Below are positions 51,008 to 59,913 of a DNA stretch of 64,000 nucleotides, piece by piece. The stretch comes from Bacillota bacterium (GTDB lineage: Bacteria; Bacillota; Clostridia; Christensenellales; Aristaeellaceae). Under the pieces are notes generated by a model, which saw nothing but the letters and a program-made list of their open reading frames with translations, was not told where the DNA came from and did not search any database. The DNA is taken from positions 1-64,000 of the forward strand of contig JAEZQK010000030.1 in NCBI GenBank assembly GCA_023413135.1, given 5' to 3'. A program made the position numbers and the translations under genes. Position 1 is the first letter of the stretch, and each line of letters starts with the position of its first letter.

Positions 51008-52336
51008 TCACTTCCTTAAAAAGTCCGTGGCATAGCTCCCGTCCAGGAAGGCGGATTCATTGATGAGGTCCGCCTGGAATAAGCCGGTGTGCTCGATGCC
51101 CTCGATGACCGTTTCGCACAGGGCGGCCTGCATTTTGCGTATGGCCTCCTGGCGGGTCGGGGCGTGTACGATAAGCTTGCCAACCATGGAGTCATAATAG
51201 GGCGGCACAAAGTAGCCCTGGTACAGCGCCGTGTCAAAGCGCACCCAGGGACCGCCGGGAATGTGCAAAAGCGTCACATGGCCGCAGCTGGGGCGGAAGG
51301 ACGATTGCGGGTCTTCCGCGTTGATACGGCATTCGATGGCATGGCCCCTCACCGATATGTCCGCCTGGGTGAAGGGAAGCTCCATCCCCGCGGCGATGCG
51401 GATCTGCCACTTGACCAGGTCGATGCCCGTGACCATTTCCGTCACCGGGTGCTCCACCTGCAGGCGGGTGTTCATTTCCATAAAATAATAATTCTTGTCC
51501 TGATCCAGCAGAAACTCCAGCGTGCCGGCGCCCTCATACCCCACCTTGGCCGCGGCGTGGGCCGCCGTCTCCATCATCTTTAACCGAAGCTCGGGGGAGA
51601 TCAGCGCGCAGGGGCTTTCCTCAATAAGCTTCTGGTTGCGCCGCTGCATGGAGCAATCCCGCTCCCCCAGGCATACGGCATTACCCTTTTGATCACAGAG
51701 GATCTGCATCTCCACGTGCTTGACGTGCTGAAGAAACTTTTCCATGTACACGCCGCCGTCGGAAAAGGAGGCCTGCGCCTCGGCTGAGGCTGCACGGTAG
51801 GCGCTCTCCACATCCTCCGGCTTATCCACCCTACGGATTCCCCGCCCGCCGCCGCCGGCACGGGCTTTCATCAGAAGGGGAAATCCAATTTTTTCCGCGG
51901 CTTTTGACGCATCTTCCGCGCTGCTTACCAGGTCGCAGCCGGGAATGGTGGGTACCTTAAGCTTTGCCATGGTGCGTTTGGCTTCGTCCTTGTCGCCCAT
52001 GGCGCGGATCACTTTGGCGCTGGGGCCGATGAACTTCACGCCGTGCTTTTCACACAGTTCAGCGAAGGCCGCGTTTTCAGATAAAAAGCCGTATCCCGGA
52101 TGTATGGCCTGGGCTCCGCTTAAGATGGCCGCCGACAGGATGGCTTTTTGATTCAAATAGCTGTTTAGTGCCTGGGGGCCGCCGATGCAGTAGCTTTCAT
52201 CGGCCATGGAAACGTGCAGCGCGTCCCGGTCCGCTTCGGAAAAAACGGCCACGGTGAGGATGCCCATTTCCTTGCATGCCCGCAAAATGCGTACCGCAAT
52301 CTCGCCCCGGTTGGCAATGAGGATTTTCGGAAACAT
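51008..52336 (-). CDS. accC: Biotin carboxylase subunit of acetyl-CoA carboxylase
   Basis: 442 residues. ATP-grasp enzyme that carboxylates biotin on AccB: KILIANRGEIAVRILRACKE, HPGYGFLSENAAFAE, MKARAGGGGRGIR, ECSM-equivalent ERDCSMQRRNQKLIEE, MNTRLQVEHPVTEMVTGIDLV. Full length. Twelve bases downstream of fabZ. Confidence 0.97.
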   Translation of the reverse strand: MFPKILIANRGEIAVRILRACKEMGILTVAVFSEADRDALHVSMADESYCIGGPQALNSYLNQKAILSAAILSGAQAIHPGYGFLSENAAFAELCEKHGVKFIGPSAKVIRAMGDKDEAKRTMAKLKVPTIPGCDLVSSAEDASKAAEKIGFPLLMKARAGGGGRGIRRVDKPEDVESAYRAASAEAQASFSDGGVYMEKFLQHVKHVEMQILCDQKGNAVCLGERDCSMQRRNQKLIEESPCALISPELRLKMMETAAHAAAKVGYEGAGTLEFLLDQDKNYYFMEMNTRLQVEHPVTEMVTGIDLVKWQIRIAAGMELPFTQADISVRGHAIECRINAEDPQSSFRPSCGHVTLLHIPGGPWVRFDTALYQGYFVPPYYDSMVGKLIVHAPTRQEAIRKMQAALCETVIEGIEHTGLFQADLINESAFLDGSYATDFLRK

Positions 52337-52348
52337 TCTATCCTCCGT

Positions 52349-52762
52349 TCATCCGGCCAGCATCAGCGTGAATACGCCGCTGGCGCATGGGGCATCCGAA
52401 ACAGTCGCCTCTCCGGCGATCACGTACACATTGGCTTTATTCCGCGTAATGCGGCAAGTGATATGGATGGTGTCACCGGGGCGCACCATGCGCCGAAAGC
52501 GTACGTTCTCCATCCCGGCGTACAGGGTGGTCTTGCCCGGCAGCATATCCCGCAGCAGTATCCCCGCGGTCTGGGCGATGATCTCGCACAGCACCACGCC
52601 GGGTACTACCGGATTGCCTGGAAAGTGGCCCTGCAAAAACCATTCGTCGCCCCGCACTGTATATTGCCCCAAGGCGTTTCCGTTTTCATCCATCTCCACC
52701 TCGTCCAACAGGAGCATGGGCTCCCGGTGGGGCAGAAACGTTTTGATTTCTTCACGATTCAT
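52349..52762 (-). CDS. fabZ: 3-hydroxyacyl-ACP dehydratase
   Basis: 137 residues, hot-dog fold. The catalytic H46 (QGHFPGNPVVPGV) and E60 are in place. Converts 3-hydroxyacyl-ACP to trans-2-enoyl-ACP. No FabM/FabN-like isomerase is next to it, so unsaturated fatty-acid formation is not explained by this operon. Confidence 0.95.
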   Translation of the reverse strand: MNREEIKTFLPHREPMLLLDEVEMDENGNALGQYTVRGDEWFLQGHFPGNPVVPGVVLCEIIAQTAGILLRDMLPGKTTLYAGMENVRFRRMVRPGDTIHITCRITRNKANVYVIAGEATVSDAPCASGVFTLMLAG

Positions 52763-52774
52763 ACGCTCCCCCGG

Positions 52775-53233
52775 TCAGAAAAGTTTGAAAAGCGTCTGCC
52801 CGTATTCCACCACGCTGCCGTCCTGCACGCAGACGTCCACCACTTCGCCATCCTTGTCGGCGGTGATCTCATTGTTGAGCTTCATGGCTTCCACAATGCA
52901 CATCACATCGCCCTTTTTCACGCGGTCGCCCACCTTTACAAAGGGCTTGCCGCCGGGCTCCGGCGCAACATAGAACACGCCTACCATGGGGGATTTCACC
53001 TCATGGATCTGGTTGAAATCGGGGCCGGGATCGGCGGCCTTGCCAGGCACCGGCACACCGGCCGCTGCCGGCTGTGGTGCAGCTTCCCCAGCAGCCGCCG
53101 GCTGTTCCGCAGGGCGGAGGGGGGATGCTTCCCTGGCCAACAGGATGCGGGTTTCGCCTTCCGCCACTTCCAGGCGCGTGAGGCCATGCTGGGAAAAAAG
53201 CTGGAGAAGTTCCCTCAGTTGCTTCATGTTCAT
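52775..53233 (-). CDS. accB: Biotin carboxyl carrier protein
   Basis: 152 residues. N-terminal helical part, an Ala/Pro-rich linker (about 41-66), then the biotinyl domain with K118 in EAMKLNNEI. Carries CO2 between AccC and AccA/D. Its start overlaps the fabF stop by four bases. Confidence 0.96.
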   Translation of the reverse strand: MNMKQLRELLQLFSQHGLTRLEVAEGETRILLAREASPLRPAEQPAAAGEAAPQPAAAGVPVPGKAADPGPDFNQIHEVKSPMVGVFYVAPEPGGKPFVKVGDRVKKGDVMCIVEAMKLNNEITADKDGEVVDVCVQDGSVVEYGQTLFKLF

Positions 53234-54465
53234 GTAACTGACCTCACGGCGATTGCGCTGTTATGGCCGCCAAAGCCCAGGGAGATGGAGAGGGCTATAT
53301 CGGGCTTCCATTCGCGCGCATGATGGGGCACGTAATCAAGGTCGCACTCCGGGTCGGGCTCATTTAGGTTAAGCGTGGGGGGCACAATGCCGGTCTTTAG
53401 GGCCAGCAAGGCCGCAATGCATTCCACCGCGCCTGCCGCGCCCAGCATATGGCCCGTGGCGCTCTTGGTGGAGCTTATGAGCGATTGCCTTGCTTTGTCT
53501 TCGCCCAAAGCCACCTTGATCGCCTTGGTCTCGATTTTATCGTTAGGCGGCGTGCCTGTGCCATGGGCGTTCACGTACACCTTTTCATGGGGTCCGATGC
53601 CGCCCGCTTCCTGAGCCGCCAACTGAATGGCCTTGGCCGCTCCCAGCCCTTCGGGGTGGGGGGCTGTAATGTGGTTGGCGTCACAGGTGTTGCCGTAGCC
53701 CACGATTTCGCCATAGATGGGCGCGTTTCTGGCGATGGCGTGCTCCGCTTCCTCCAGCATGACGATACCGGCACCTTCGCCCATCACAAAGCCCTTGCGC
53801 CGCATGTCAAAGGGCACGCAGGCAACCTTGGGATCAGTCTCTTCGCTTAAGGCCTTGCAACTGGTGAACCCGGCAATGGCCAGGGGTTCGATGGCCGCTT
53901 CCGACCCGCCGGCCAAGATGGCGTCAGCATAGCCGTGGCGGATGGCACGGAACGCTTCCCCAATGGCATGGGTGGATGTGGCGCAGGCCGTGACCACCGG
54001 CAGGCAGGGCCCCTGGGCGCCAAAGCGGATGGCGATGTTCCCCGCCGCCATGTTCCCGATCATCATGGGGATGAAGAAGGGAGATACCCTTTCCGGGCCA
54101 CGGGTTAACAGCTTTTCGCTTTCAGAGGCAAAGGTGTGCATGCCGCCGATGCCGCTGCCCACGTATACCCCCAGCCGCCAGGGATCGGTGATTTCAAACT
54201 TGCTGTCCTCCATGGCCTGCACGGCTGCCGCCACGGCGTACTGGGCGTACAGGTCCATCCTTCTGGCGGTGGACACATCCATGCCGAAGACCTGGGGATC
54301 AAAATCCTTTACTTCTGCGGCCACCTTCGCTTTAAGGTTCGCTGTATCAAAGCGGGTGATGGGCCCGATGCCGCAAACACCGGAAATCAAATTATTCCAA
54401 AAAACAGAAATGCTGTTCCCCACGGGAGATACCACGCCCAGTCCCGTGACAAATACACGCTTCAT
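53230..54465 (-). CDS. fabF: 3-oxoacyl-ACP synthase II
   Basis: 411 residues. Condensing enzyme with the catalytic C161 (VVTACATSTHAIGEAF), and the two histidines in NAHGTGTPPND and SATGHMLGAAGAVE. Elongates acyl-ACP with malonyl-ACP. I chose the ATG at 54465 with GAGG nine bases upstream; a GTG three codons earlier is less well placed. Confidence 0.97.
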   Translation of the reverse strand: MKRVFVTGLGVVSPVGNSISVFWNNLISGVCGIGPITRFDTANLKAKVAAEVKDFDPQVFGMDVSTARRMDLYAQYAVAAAVQAMEDSKFEITDPWRLGVYVGSGIGGMHTFASESEKLLTRGPERVSPFFIPMMIGNMAAGNIAIRFGAQGPCLPVVTACATSTHAIGEAFRAIRHGYADAILAGGSEAAIEPLAIAGFTSCKALSEETDPKVACVPFDMRRKGFVMGEGAGIVMLEEAEHAIARNAPIYGEIVGYGNTCDANHITAPHPEGLGAAKAIQLAAQEAGGIGPHEKVYVNAHGTGTPPNDKIETKAIKVALGEDKARQSLISSTKSATGHMLGAAGAVECIAALLALKTGIVPPTLNLNEPDPECDLDYVPHHAREWKPDIALSISLGFGGHNSAIAVRSVT

Positions 54466-54475
54466 GGCTTGCACC

Positions 54476-55213
54476 TCACATGTACAGTCCGCCGTCCACT
54501 TGCAAAACGGCGCCTGTGATATACCCCGCCTCTTCCCCGCAAAGGAAGGCCACTGCTGCGGCGATTTCTTCGGCGGTGCCGATTCGTTTCATGGGAACTG
54601 CCTGCACCGCTTTGTCGATCAGATCAGCGCCCATTTTTTCCGTCATGTCCGTTTCAATAAAGCCGGGAGCCACCGCATTGCAGGTGATGTTCCTTGCTGC
54701 CAGTTCCTTGGCAATGGTTTTTGTAAGCCCGATGAGGCCCGCCTTGGCGGCGGAATAGTTGGCCTGGCCGGGGTTGCCCATCAGACCCGATACGGAGGAG
54801 ATGTTGACGATGCGGCCCCACCGCTTGCGCAGGAAATCGCCGTAGGCGGTGCGGATTAAATAGAACGCCCCATTCAGGTTCACCTGGATCACCCGGTCGA
54901 AGGCCTCCTGCGTCATTCTAGGCGTAAGGCCGTCCATGGTGATGCCCGCATTGTTTATCAGGATGTCCACCGTACCCCATTCCTTTTTAACGCGGGCAAA
55001 GGCTTCCTGCACGTCGGAAAGGTTCGAAATATCGCACCGGATGGCCATGGCGCGTCCGCCCTGGGCCAACAAATCGTCCAGCGTCTTTTGTGCCGCCTGT
55101 TCATTGCCGGCATAGAGGAAGGCCACATGGGCCCCTTCCTTGCTAAGGCGCAGCGCTATGGCCCGGCCGATCCCCCGGGAGCCTCCCGTGACCAGGGCGA
55201 TTTTGTCCCGCAT
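54476..55213 (-). CDS. fabG: 3-oxoacyl-ACP reductase
   Basis: 245 residues, short-chain dehydrogenase. Cofactor motif TGGSRGIG (9-16), NNAG (87-90), catalytic S140, Y153 and K157. The start at 55213 shares a base with the fabD stop (TGATG), which marks it as the true start although the frame is open much further upstream. Confidence 0.97.
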   Translation of the reverse strand: MRDKIALVTGGSRGIGRAIALRLSKEGAHVAFLYAGNEQAAQKTLDDLLAQGGRAMAIRCDISNLSDVQEAFARVKKEWGTVDILINNAGITMDGLTPRMTQEAFDRVIQVNLNGAFYLIRTAYGDFLRKRWGRIVNISSVSGLMGNPGQANYSAAKAGLIGLTKTIAKELAARNITCNAVAPGFIETDMTEKMGADLIDKAVQAVPMKRIGTAEEIAAAVAFLCGEEAGYITGAVLQVDGGLYM

Positions 55214-56136
55214 CAGGCGCTTCTCCCTTCCATGATGGCCGCCGCTTCTATGAGGCTGGCCGTGTTTTCTACGTGACATACGGTGGCTTCCGGCAGAATC
55301 TTGCGTACAAGGCCCGAAAGCACCGTGCCCGGCCCCAGCTCCACAAACAGATCCGCGCCCTTTGACCCCATATTGCGCACCGTTTGTTCCCACAATACGG
55401 GATGGTCCACTTGCCCGGACAGCAATTCAATGATGTCATCCCCGTAAGGAAGGGCGGTCCTGTTGGCGTACAGCGGGATATTGGGTGTTTGCAGCCCGGA
55501 ATCCTGAAGCCAGGTATGCAGCTTTTGCGCAGCATCGGACATCAGCGGCGAATGGAACGCACCGCCGACTTTCAACGGCATGGCCCGGCCACCCAGACCC
55601 CCAACCGCTTGCAAGAAGGCATCCTTTTGCCCGGCGGCGCCGGAAACCACCACCTGGCCCGGGCAATTAAAATTAACGGGATAAACATGCTCAAACTGCC
55701 GGCATAAGGCTGTTACCTGATCGTTATCTAAGCGCAGGACGGCCGCCATGAAGCCGGGCTGGGCATCGGCGCAAGCTTGCATCAGCAATGCCCTCTCCTG
55801 AACAAAGGCGAACGCTTTTTCAAAGGGCAGCATGCTGGTGAAAGCTGCCGCCACCGTTTCGCCCAAGGAAAATCCGGCGCACATGTCCGGCAGAATGCCC
55901 TTTTCCACGGCTGCGGCGGCGCAAGCTGTACTAACCGTAAACAGGCAGGGCTGGGTGTTTTCCGTGATGGCCAGTTCCTCCGCGCTGCCTTCAAAACACA
56001 TACGCAACGTGCCGGGGCGGATGGCTTCCGCCATGTCGAAAATCCGGCGGGCGGCGGGCGAGGCTTCGTAGAGCTCCTTGCCCATGCCTGAATATTGGGC
56101 GCCCTGGCCGGCAAACACAAAAGCTATTTTGCCCAC
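55213..56136 (-). CDS. fabD: Malonyl-CoA:ACP transacylase
   Basis: About 307 residues. GQGAQYSGMG near the N-terminus, the nucleophile S90 in GFSLGE and the histidine in GGAFHSPLM. Loads malonate onto ACP. I favour the GTG at 56136, with GGGGTG upstream and normal family length. A TTG seven codons earlier is possible. Overlaps the fabK end by 13 bases. Confidence 0.95.
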   Translation of the reverse strand: MGKIAFVFAGQGAQYSGMGKELYEASPAARRIFDMAEAIRPGTLRMCFEGSAEELAITENTQPCLFTVSTACAAAAVEKGILPDMCAGFSLGETVAAAFTSMLPFEKAFAFVQERALLMQACADAQPGFMAAVLRLDNDQVTALCRQFEHVYPVNFNCPGQVVVSGAAGQKDAFLQAVGGLGGRAMPLKVGGAFHSPLMSDAAQKLHTWLQDSGLQTPNIPLYANRTALPYGDDIIELLSGQVDHPVLWEQTVRNMGSKGADLFVELGPGTVLSGLVRKILPEATVCHVENTASLIEAAAIMEGRSA

Positions 56137-57068
56137 TTTTCGGCACCCCGCAGGCAATCTTCCGCCTGTGCAAACATTTCGCGCAAAATTTCTTCCACGG
56201 GCTGGCAGCGGCTGATCAGCCCGGCGGATTGCCCGGCCATAAAGCAGCCTGTTTCCAGATCGCCCTCCTGGGCGGCCCTGCGCAGCGCGCCTGTGCCGAA
56301 GGCCTCCAGCTCTTCCTTTGAGACGGCCGGATCCTCTTCCTTCGTCCGGAACGCTTGCATGTAATTGTTTTTCAGCGCCCTGACAGGGTGGCCCAGCTTG
56401 CGCCCGGTAACCGCGGTGTCGATATCCCGGGCCTTCAATACCATTTCTTTATAATTTTCGTGAATGTTGCACTCACAGGAAGCCAGGAACCTGGTGCCGC
56501 ATTGCACGCCCTTGGCACCCAGCATGATGGCGGCGGCAATGCCCCGGCCGTCGGCGATGCCGCCCGCGGCCAGAACGGGAATGGAAACCGCATCCACTAC
56601 CTGGGGAACCAGCGTCATGGTGGTCAGCTCCCCGACGTGGCCGCCGGATTCACAGCCTTCGGCGATAACGGCAGTGGCCCCATCCCGCTCCACACGCTTG
56701 GCAATGGCGACGGAAGGCACCACAGGCACCACCTTGATGCCGGCGGGCACCCATTTTTTCATGTACACGCCCGGCAGACCGGCTCCCGTGGTCACCACGG
56801 GCACCTTCTCTTCCAAAACCACCTGCGCCGTTTCCTCCACAAAGGGGCTCATGAGCATGATGTTCACGCCGAAGGGCTTATTGGTAAGTTCACGGCATTT
56901 TTGAATTTCCGCGCGCAGGTATGCGCCATTGGCATTCATGGCAGAAATAATGCCAAGACCTCCGGCGTTGGACACGGCGGCTGCCAGTTTGGCATCAGAC
57001 ACCCAGGCCATGCCGCCCTGAAAAATGGGGTAGCGAAGGTCAAACAGTTTGGTAATTGCCGTTTCCAT
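56124..57068 (-). CDS. fabK: Enoyl-ACP reductase II (FMN-dependent)
   Basis: 314 residues. Nitronate-monooxygenase-like TIM barrel: YPIFQGGMAWVSDAKLAAAVSNAGGLG, PFGVNIMLMSP, ITGAGLP-like VTTGAGLPGVY, AEGCESGGHVGE, AAGGIADGRGIAAAIMLGAKGVQCGTRF. Catalyses the last reduction of each cycle and is naturally resistant to triclosan. It is the only enoyl reductase in the operon. The start shares one base with the acpP stop. Confidence 0.95.
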   Translation of the reverse strand: METAITKLFDLRYPIFQGGMAWVSDAKLAAAVSNAGGLGIISAMNANGAYLRAEIQKCRELTNKPFGVNIMLMSPFVEETAQVVLEEKVPVVTTGAGLPGVYMKKWVPAGIKVVPVVPSVAIAKRVERDGATAVIAEGCESGGHVGELTTMTLVPQVVDAVSIPVLAAGGIADGRGIAAAIMLGAKGVQCGTRFLASCECNIHENYKEMVLKARDIDTAVTGRKLGHPVRALKNNYMQAFRTKEEDPAVSKEELEAFGTGALRRAAQEGDLETGCFMAGQSAGLISRCQPVEEILREMFAQAEDCLRGAEKWAK

Positions 57069-57292
57069 TACGCTTTCGCCTCGTCGATAGCCTTCACCAG
57101 ATCATTCACGGAAACCATGTCCTTGGTGATTTCGATGGTAACGCTGAAGGCATCCTCCAGGTCCATCACCAGTTCCGCCACGTCTAGGGAATCCAGCTTC
57201 AGATCGGAAAATTTGCTTTCCAGGGAAATTTGATCGGCAGTGGTTCCCTTGCGCTGTGCCAGAAGATCCGCGACTTTTTCAAAGGTGCTCAT
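57068..57292 (-). CDS. acpP: Acyl carrier protein
   Basis: 74 residues, acidic. The phosphopantetheine serine is S35 in KLDSLDVAELVMDLEDAF. AGGAGG precedes the ATG. A 59-base gap separates it from fabH, the largest gap in the operon, and could hold extra ribosome-loading signals for this abundant protein. Confidence 0.97.
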   Translation of the reverse strand: MSTFEKVADLLAQRKGTTADQISLESKFSDLKLDSLDVAELVMDLEDAFSVTIEITKDMVSVNDLVKAIDEAKA

Positions 57293-57351
57293 AATTTTTT
57301 TCCTCCTGTTTTTTGTTTTTATTAAAAGGGATGGAACACGAAGTCATGCCT

Positions 57352-58305
57352 TTATTTGTGCCAGCGAAGGATGCAGGCACCGGTGGAAAGCCCCGCCCCG
57401 AAGGCGCACATAACGATGAGGTCGCCATCGTTTAAGCGCCCTTCGCGATTGAGCTCATCCAGCAGGATGGGGATGCTGGCGGAGGAAGTGTTGCCAACAC
57501 GGCTGATGTTGCTGGGGAACTTTTCCTCCGGCTGGCCTAGCCGCTGGCGAACGGATTCCAGAATCCGCCGGTTGGCCTGGTGCAAAAGGAACCATTGGAT
57601 ATCCGATAAAGAGACGCCCGCCTCCTGCGCCGCTTTTGTGATATCTTCCGTGGCGTGGGATACAGCGAAGCGGAATACCTCCTGCCCGGCCATGTGCACG
57701 CCGGCCGGAATGGGCGAGGGGGTGGAGAAAGGACAATTGCCGGGTGAAGGCTGAATGAACAGCGTATCCTTGTCTTCCGCTACGGACAGCCGGATGGATA
57801 AAAGCCCATCCTGCCCGTCTATGACCACAGCGCCTGCGCCGTCGCCAAAGAGCACGCTGGTGGCCCGGTCCTTCCAATCGCACAGGCGTGACATGCCTTC
57901 GGCACTTAAGATCATTATTTTCTTCGCTTTGCCGCTGTGTAGATAGGCCAAAACCACATCCAGCGCGTACAGGAAGCCTGTGCAGGCGGCGTTCAAGTCC
58001 ATACAGGGGCAATTGGCACCAATGGCCTTCTGTACGGTACAGGCAATGGCCGGGGCGATTTGTTCGCCCTGACAGGTGGTGCCAATAATCAAATCCAGCT
58101 CTGAGCCCGCCATGTGGGCATCGTCAAGCGCCTTTTGGGCGGCCTGTATGGCCAGATCGGTGAGTGTTTCTTCTGATAAAATATGCCTGCTTTGGATCCC
58201 TGTCCTGGTTGTAATCCACTCGTCGCTGGTATCAAGAAACTGTACCATTGCCGCGTTGGGCACAGATAGGGCAGGCAGCGCGCTGCCTGTACCCAGAATC
58301 CTCAA
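57352..58305 (-). CDS. fabH: 3-oxoacyl-ACP synthase III
   Basis: 317 residues. Starts fatty-acid synthesis from acyl-CoA and malonyl-ACP. The triad is C108 (NAACTGFLYAL), the histidine in LLHQANRRI and the asparagine in VGNTSSASIP. The start is TTG at 58303-58305, overlapping the fabT stop, with AAGGAG upstream. Confidence 0.96.
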   Translation of the reverse strand: MRILGTGSALPALSVPNAAMVQFLDTSDEWITTRTGIQSRHILSEETLTDLAIQAAQKALDDAHMAGSELDLIIGTTCQGEQIAPAIACTVQKAIGANCPCMDLNAACTGFLYALDVVLAYLHSGKAKKIMILSAEGMSRLCDWKDRATSVLFGDGAGAVVIDGQDGLLSIRLSVAEDKDTLFIQPSPGNCPFSTPSPIPAGVHMAGQEVFRFAVSHATEDITKAAQEAGVSLSDIQWFLLHQANRRILESVRQRLGQPEEKFPSNISRVGNTSSASIPILLDELNREGRLNDGDLIVMCAFGAGLSTGACILRWHK

Positions 58306-58802
58306 TTCGCTTCAACTCCTTGAATAAGGGTGCTTTCCTCCCGCATGTGGGCGATTCGCTCTTGCTGCTGAAAGAAAGATTGCAGGTTACGAAGCACCTT
58401 TAGCAAGACTTCCCGTTCTTCCTGGGGGATATTCTGGGAGACAGCCTGCACCATATGCCGGTGGAAGAACCGGTGCGCCGCCTCCGCCCGCCTGCCCTCC
58501 TCCGTCAAAAGCACATGGACCATCCGGCCGTCCTCCCGGCCCTTGTGCTTGCGCACGTATCCCTTTTGCGCCAGCTTATTGATGGCTACCGTCACCGTGG
58601 GCAGGGTGATGGAAAGGTCCTGGGCAATGTCCGTAATGGTGCGCCCCTTCTCCGGCTCCCGGTGGATGGCTTCCAGCATGTGCAGCTCGCTGATGCTCAG
58701 CTTGTTGCCGCTCATGTTTTTCAGCGTCTCCTCCTCCATCTTGAGGATCATATGAAAGGTATTCACCAAAAGGTCATTGAGGGCGATACTGAATGGGTCC
58801 AT
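58302..58802 (-). CDS. fabT: MarR-family regulator of fatty-acid synthesis (FabT-like)
   Basis: 166 residues. Winged helix-turn-helix (LSISELHMLEAIHREPEKGRTITDIAQDLSITLPTVTVAINKLAQKGYVRK, then GREDGRMVHVLLTEEGR). First gene of the fab operon. In streptococci, FabT with acyl-ACP represses this operon. The palindrome GTTAGTCAAACTAAC just upstream is very likely its site, so it would control itself and all genes through degV. GAGGTG lies before the ATG. Confidence 0.9.
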   Translation of the reverse strand: MDPFSIALNDLLVNTFHMILKMEEETLKNMSGNKLSISELHMLEAIHREPEKGRTITDIAQDLSITLPTVTVAINKLAQKGYVRKHKGREDGRMVHVLLTEEGRRAEAAHRFFHRHMVQAVSQNIPQEEREVLLKVLRNLQSFFQQQERIAHMREESTLIQGVEAN

Positions 58803-58822
58803 AGGTCACCTCAGTTTCATTT

Positions 58823-58837
58823 GTTAGTCAAACTAAC
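58823..58837 (-). promoter_or_regulatory. FabT-type operator
   Basis: GTTAGT-CAA-ACTAAC, perfect 6-bp arms, placed between the -10 box and the fabT ATG, at or just after the expected start of transcription. Confidence 0.8.
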
Positions 58838-58848
58838 TAACAGAAGCG

Positions 58849-58877
58849 ATTATACCCCGGCCTATAACAACTGTCAA
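58849..58877 (-). promoter_or_regulatory. Perfect consensus promoter of the fatty-acid operon
   Basis: On the minus strand TTGACA (58872-58877), 17 bases, TATAAT (58849-58854): both boxes fully consensus. Confidence 0.9.
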
Positions 58878-59053
58878 GAGGGTGGAAAGTGTCGAAAAAA
58901 GCGATCAAGGGAATGTAATACCAGACCAAAACTTTAATGCGTCGCTTTCGGTACCTTAGGACGAGAACCCATCGATGCATTCATGTTTTGGAACTGTATG
59001 TGTATTCACTCAATGGAATCGCCTAATCCCCGGCATGATGCTTTCGTGGCTTG

Positions 59054-59175
59054 GCGGGCGATAATCACCCCTACACCTACATAGGGTTTGTTGCCGCCTC
59101 TGCCGGAGCATTTGAGAGCCGAGAGAAAGGCCAATACACTCTTTGCAGCCGTAGGGGCGATTATCAATCGCGCGC
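59054..59175 (-). repeat. MITE-like element, copy C (inverted, degraded left end)
   Basis: The reverse complement gives the family order (CCCCTACGGCTGCAAAGAGT, TATTGGC, CGGCTC...). The end at 59054 has lost bases (GCGGGCGATAATCACCCC), while the end at 59151-59175 is nearly complete. It lies in the 510-base gap between the fab operon and the small secreted gene. Confidence 0.8.
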
Positions 59176-59246
59176 CTAAACCATCCGGTACATTCGCGGG
59201 GAATGGCCCATGCGCCATCCTCTACCATTGTCAGGGAAATTATCCA

Positions 59247-59275
59247 TTGACATCCATAATAGGTAAGTATATAAT
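59247..59275 (+). promoter_or_regulatory. Perfect consensus promoter of the small secreted gene
   Basis: TTGACA (59247-59252), 17 bases, TATAAT (59270-59275), leaving a leader of about 30 bases. Confidence 0.88.
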
Positions 59276-59312
59276 ACACATGTAAAAATTTAACAACAGC
59301 AGGGAGATTTGT

Positions 59313-59672
59313 ATGTGGCAGAAATTTGTTCAATCAGTCTTTCTTGTTTTGCTGTCCATTATCCTATTAGGAATGTCGATGGCGGCGAACGCCGAAGAAG
59401 TGGTATTGGCAAGGGAGGAATCGCCTTATGCAATTTACTATGGAAGCAGGGGCAAGCCTGAGGAAGCTGGAATGGACGTAGTTACGTTACTAGAAGTTCA
59501 TTATCCCCTCGCGATCAATGTAGAGCTGGGCATCATAGATTTGGAGTTGCAAAAGAGGTTGGAAATGCAATACGGTTTCAATGGGCAAGAGTACAATCTT
59601 GATGCGTTACCTACCATTGATTACTACACAGGAATCGTTATTATAAGACAACCCCAGGGTGTGGTAAAATAA
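59313..59672 (+). CDS. Small secreted protein of unknown family
   Basis: 119 residues. The N-terminal signal peptide (VFLVLLSIILLGMSMAANA, probable cut before EEVV) leaves a mature part of about 90 residues with no cysteines and no motif I recognise. It contains the hydrophobic phrases EVHYPLAINVELGIIDLEL and DYYTGIVIIRQP. GGGAG lies seven bases before the ATG, and a fully consensus promoter is upstream, so the gene is real and probably well expressed. Somewhat lower GC than neighbours. No partner gene. Confidence 0.72.
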   Translation: MWQKFVQSVFLVLLSIILLGMSMAANAEEVVLAREESPYAIYYGSRGKPEEAGMDVVTLLEVHYPLAINVELGIIDLELQKRLEMQYGFNGQEYNLDALPTIDYYTGIVIIRQPQGVVK

Positions 59673-59695
59673 TCTAGCATAGAAAAATAGGATTA

Positions 59696-59792
59696 GGGCT
59701 GTCTCAAATGCTTCCTCAGCCACCATATACCGTGCTTTGGGCAAAACCATCGACACTATATATTGTGGAGGAAAACAATTTGAGACAGTCCC
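59696..59792. repeat. 97-bp inverted-repeat element with GGGCTGTCTCAAAT ends
   Basis: The left end GGGCTGTCTCAAATG (59696-59710) pairs with CAATTTGAGACAGTCCC (59776-59792), allowing one extra base. Such ends are typical of insertion sequences and their internally deleted derivatives. There is no transposase. Seven Ts follow the right end, so the structure could also end transcription of the secreted gene. Confidence 0.6.
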
Positions 59793-59913
59793 GATTTTTT
59801 TGGAAAATCTTTGAGAACTGGTGCAGCCCCAATTCAAGTCTTTTTTCTGGATTGTCTATGGGGCATGCGCACCGCTGCGCACGCCCCTTTGAGAAAATTA
59901 GCTGATGGATTTG

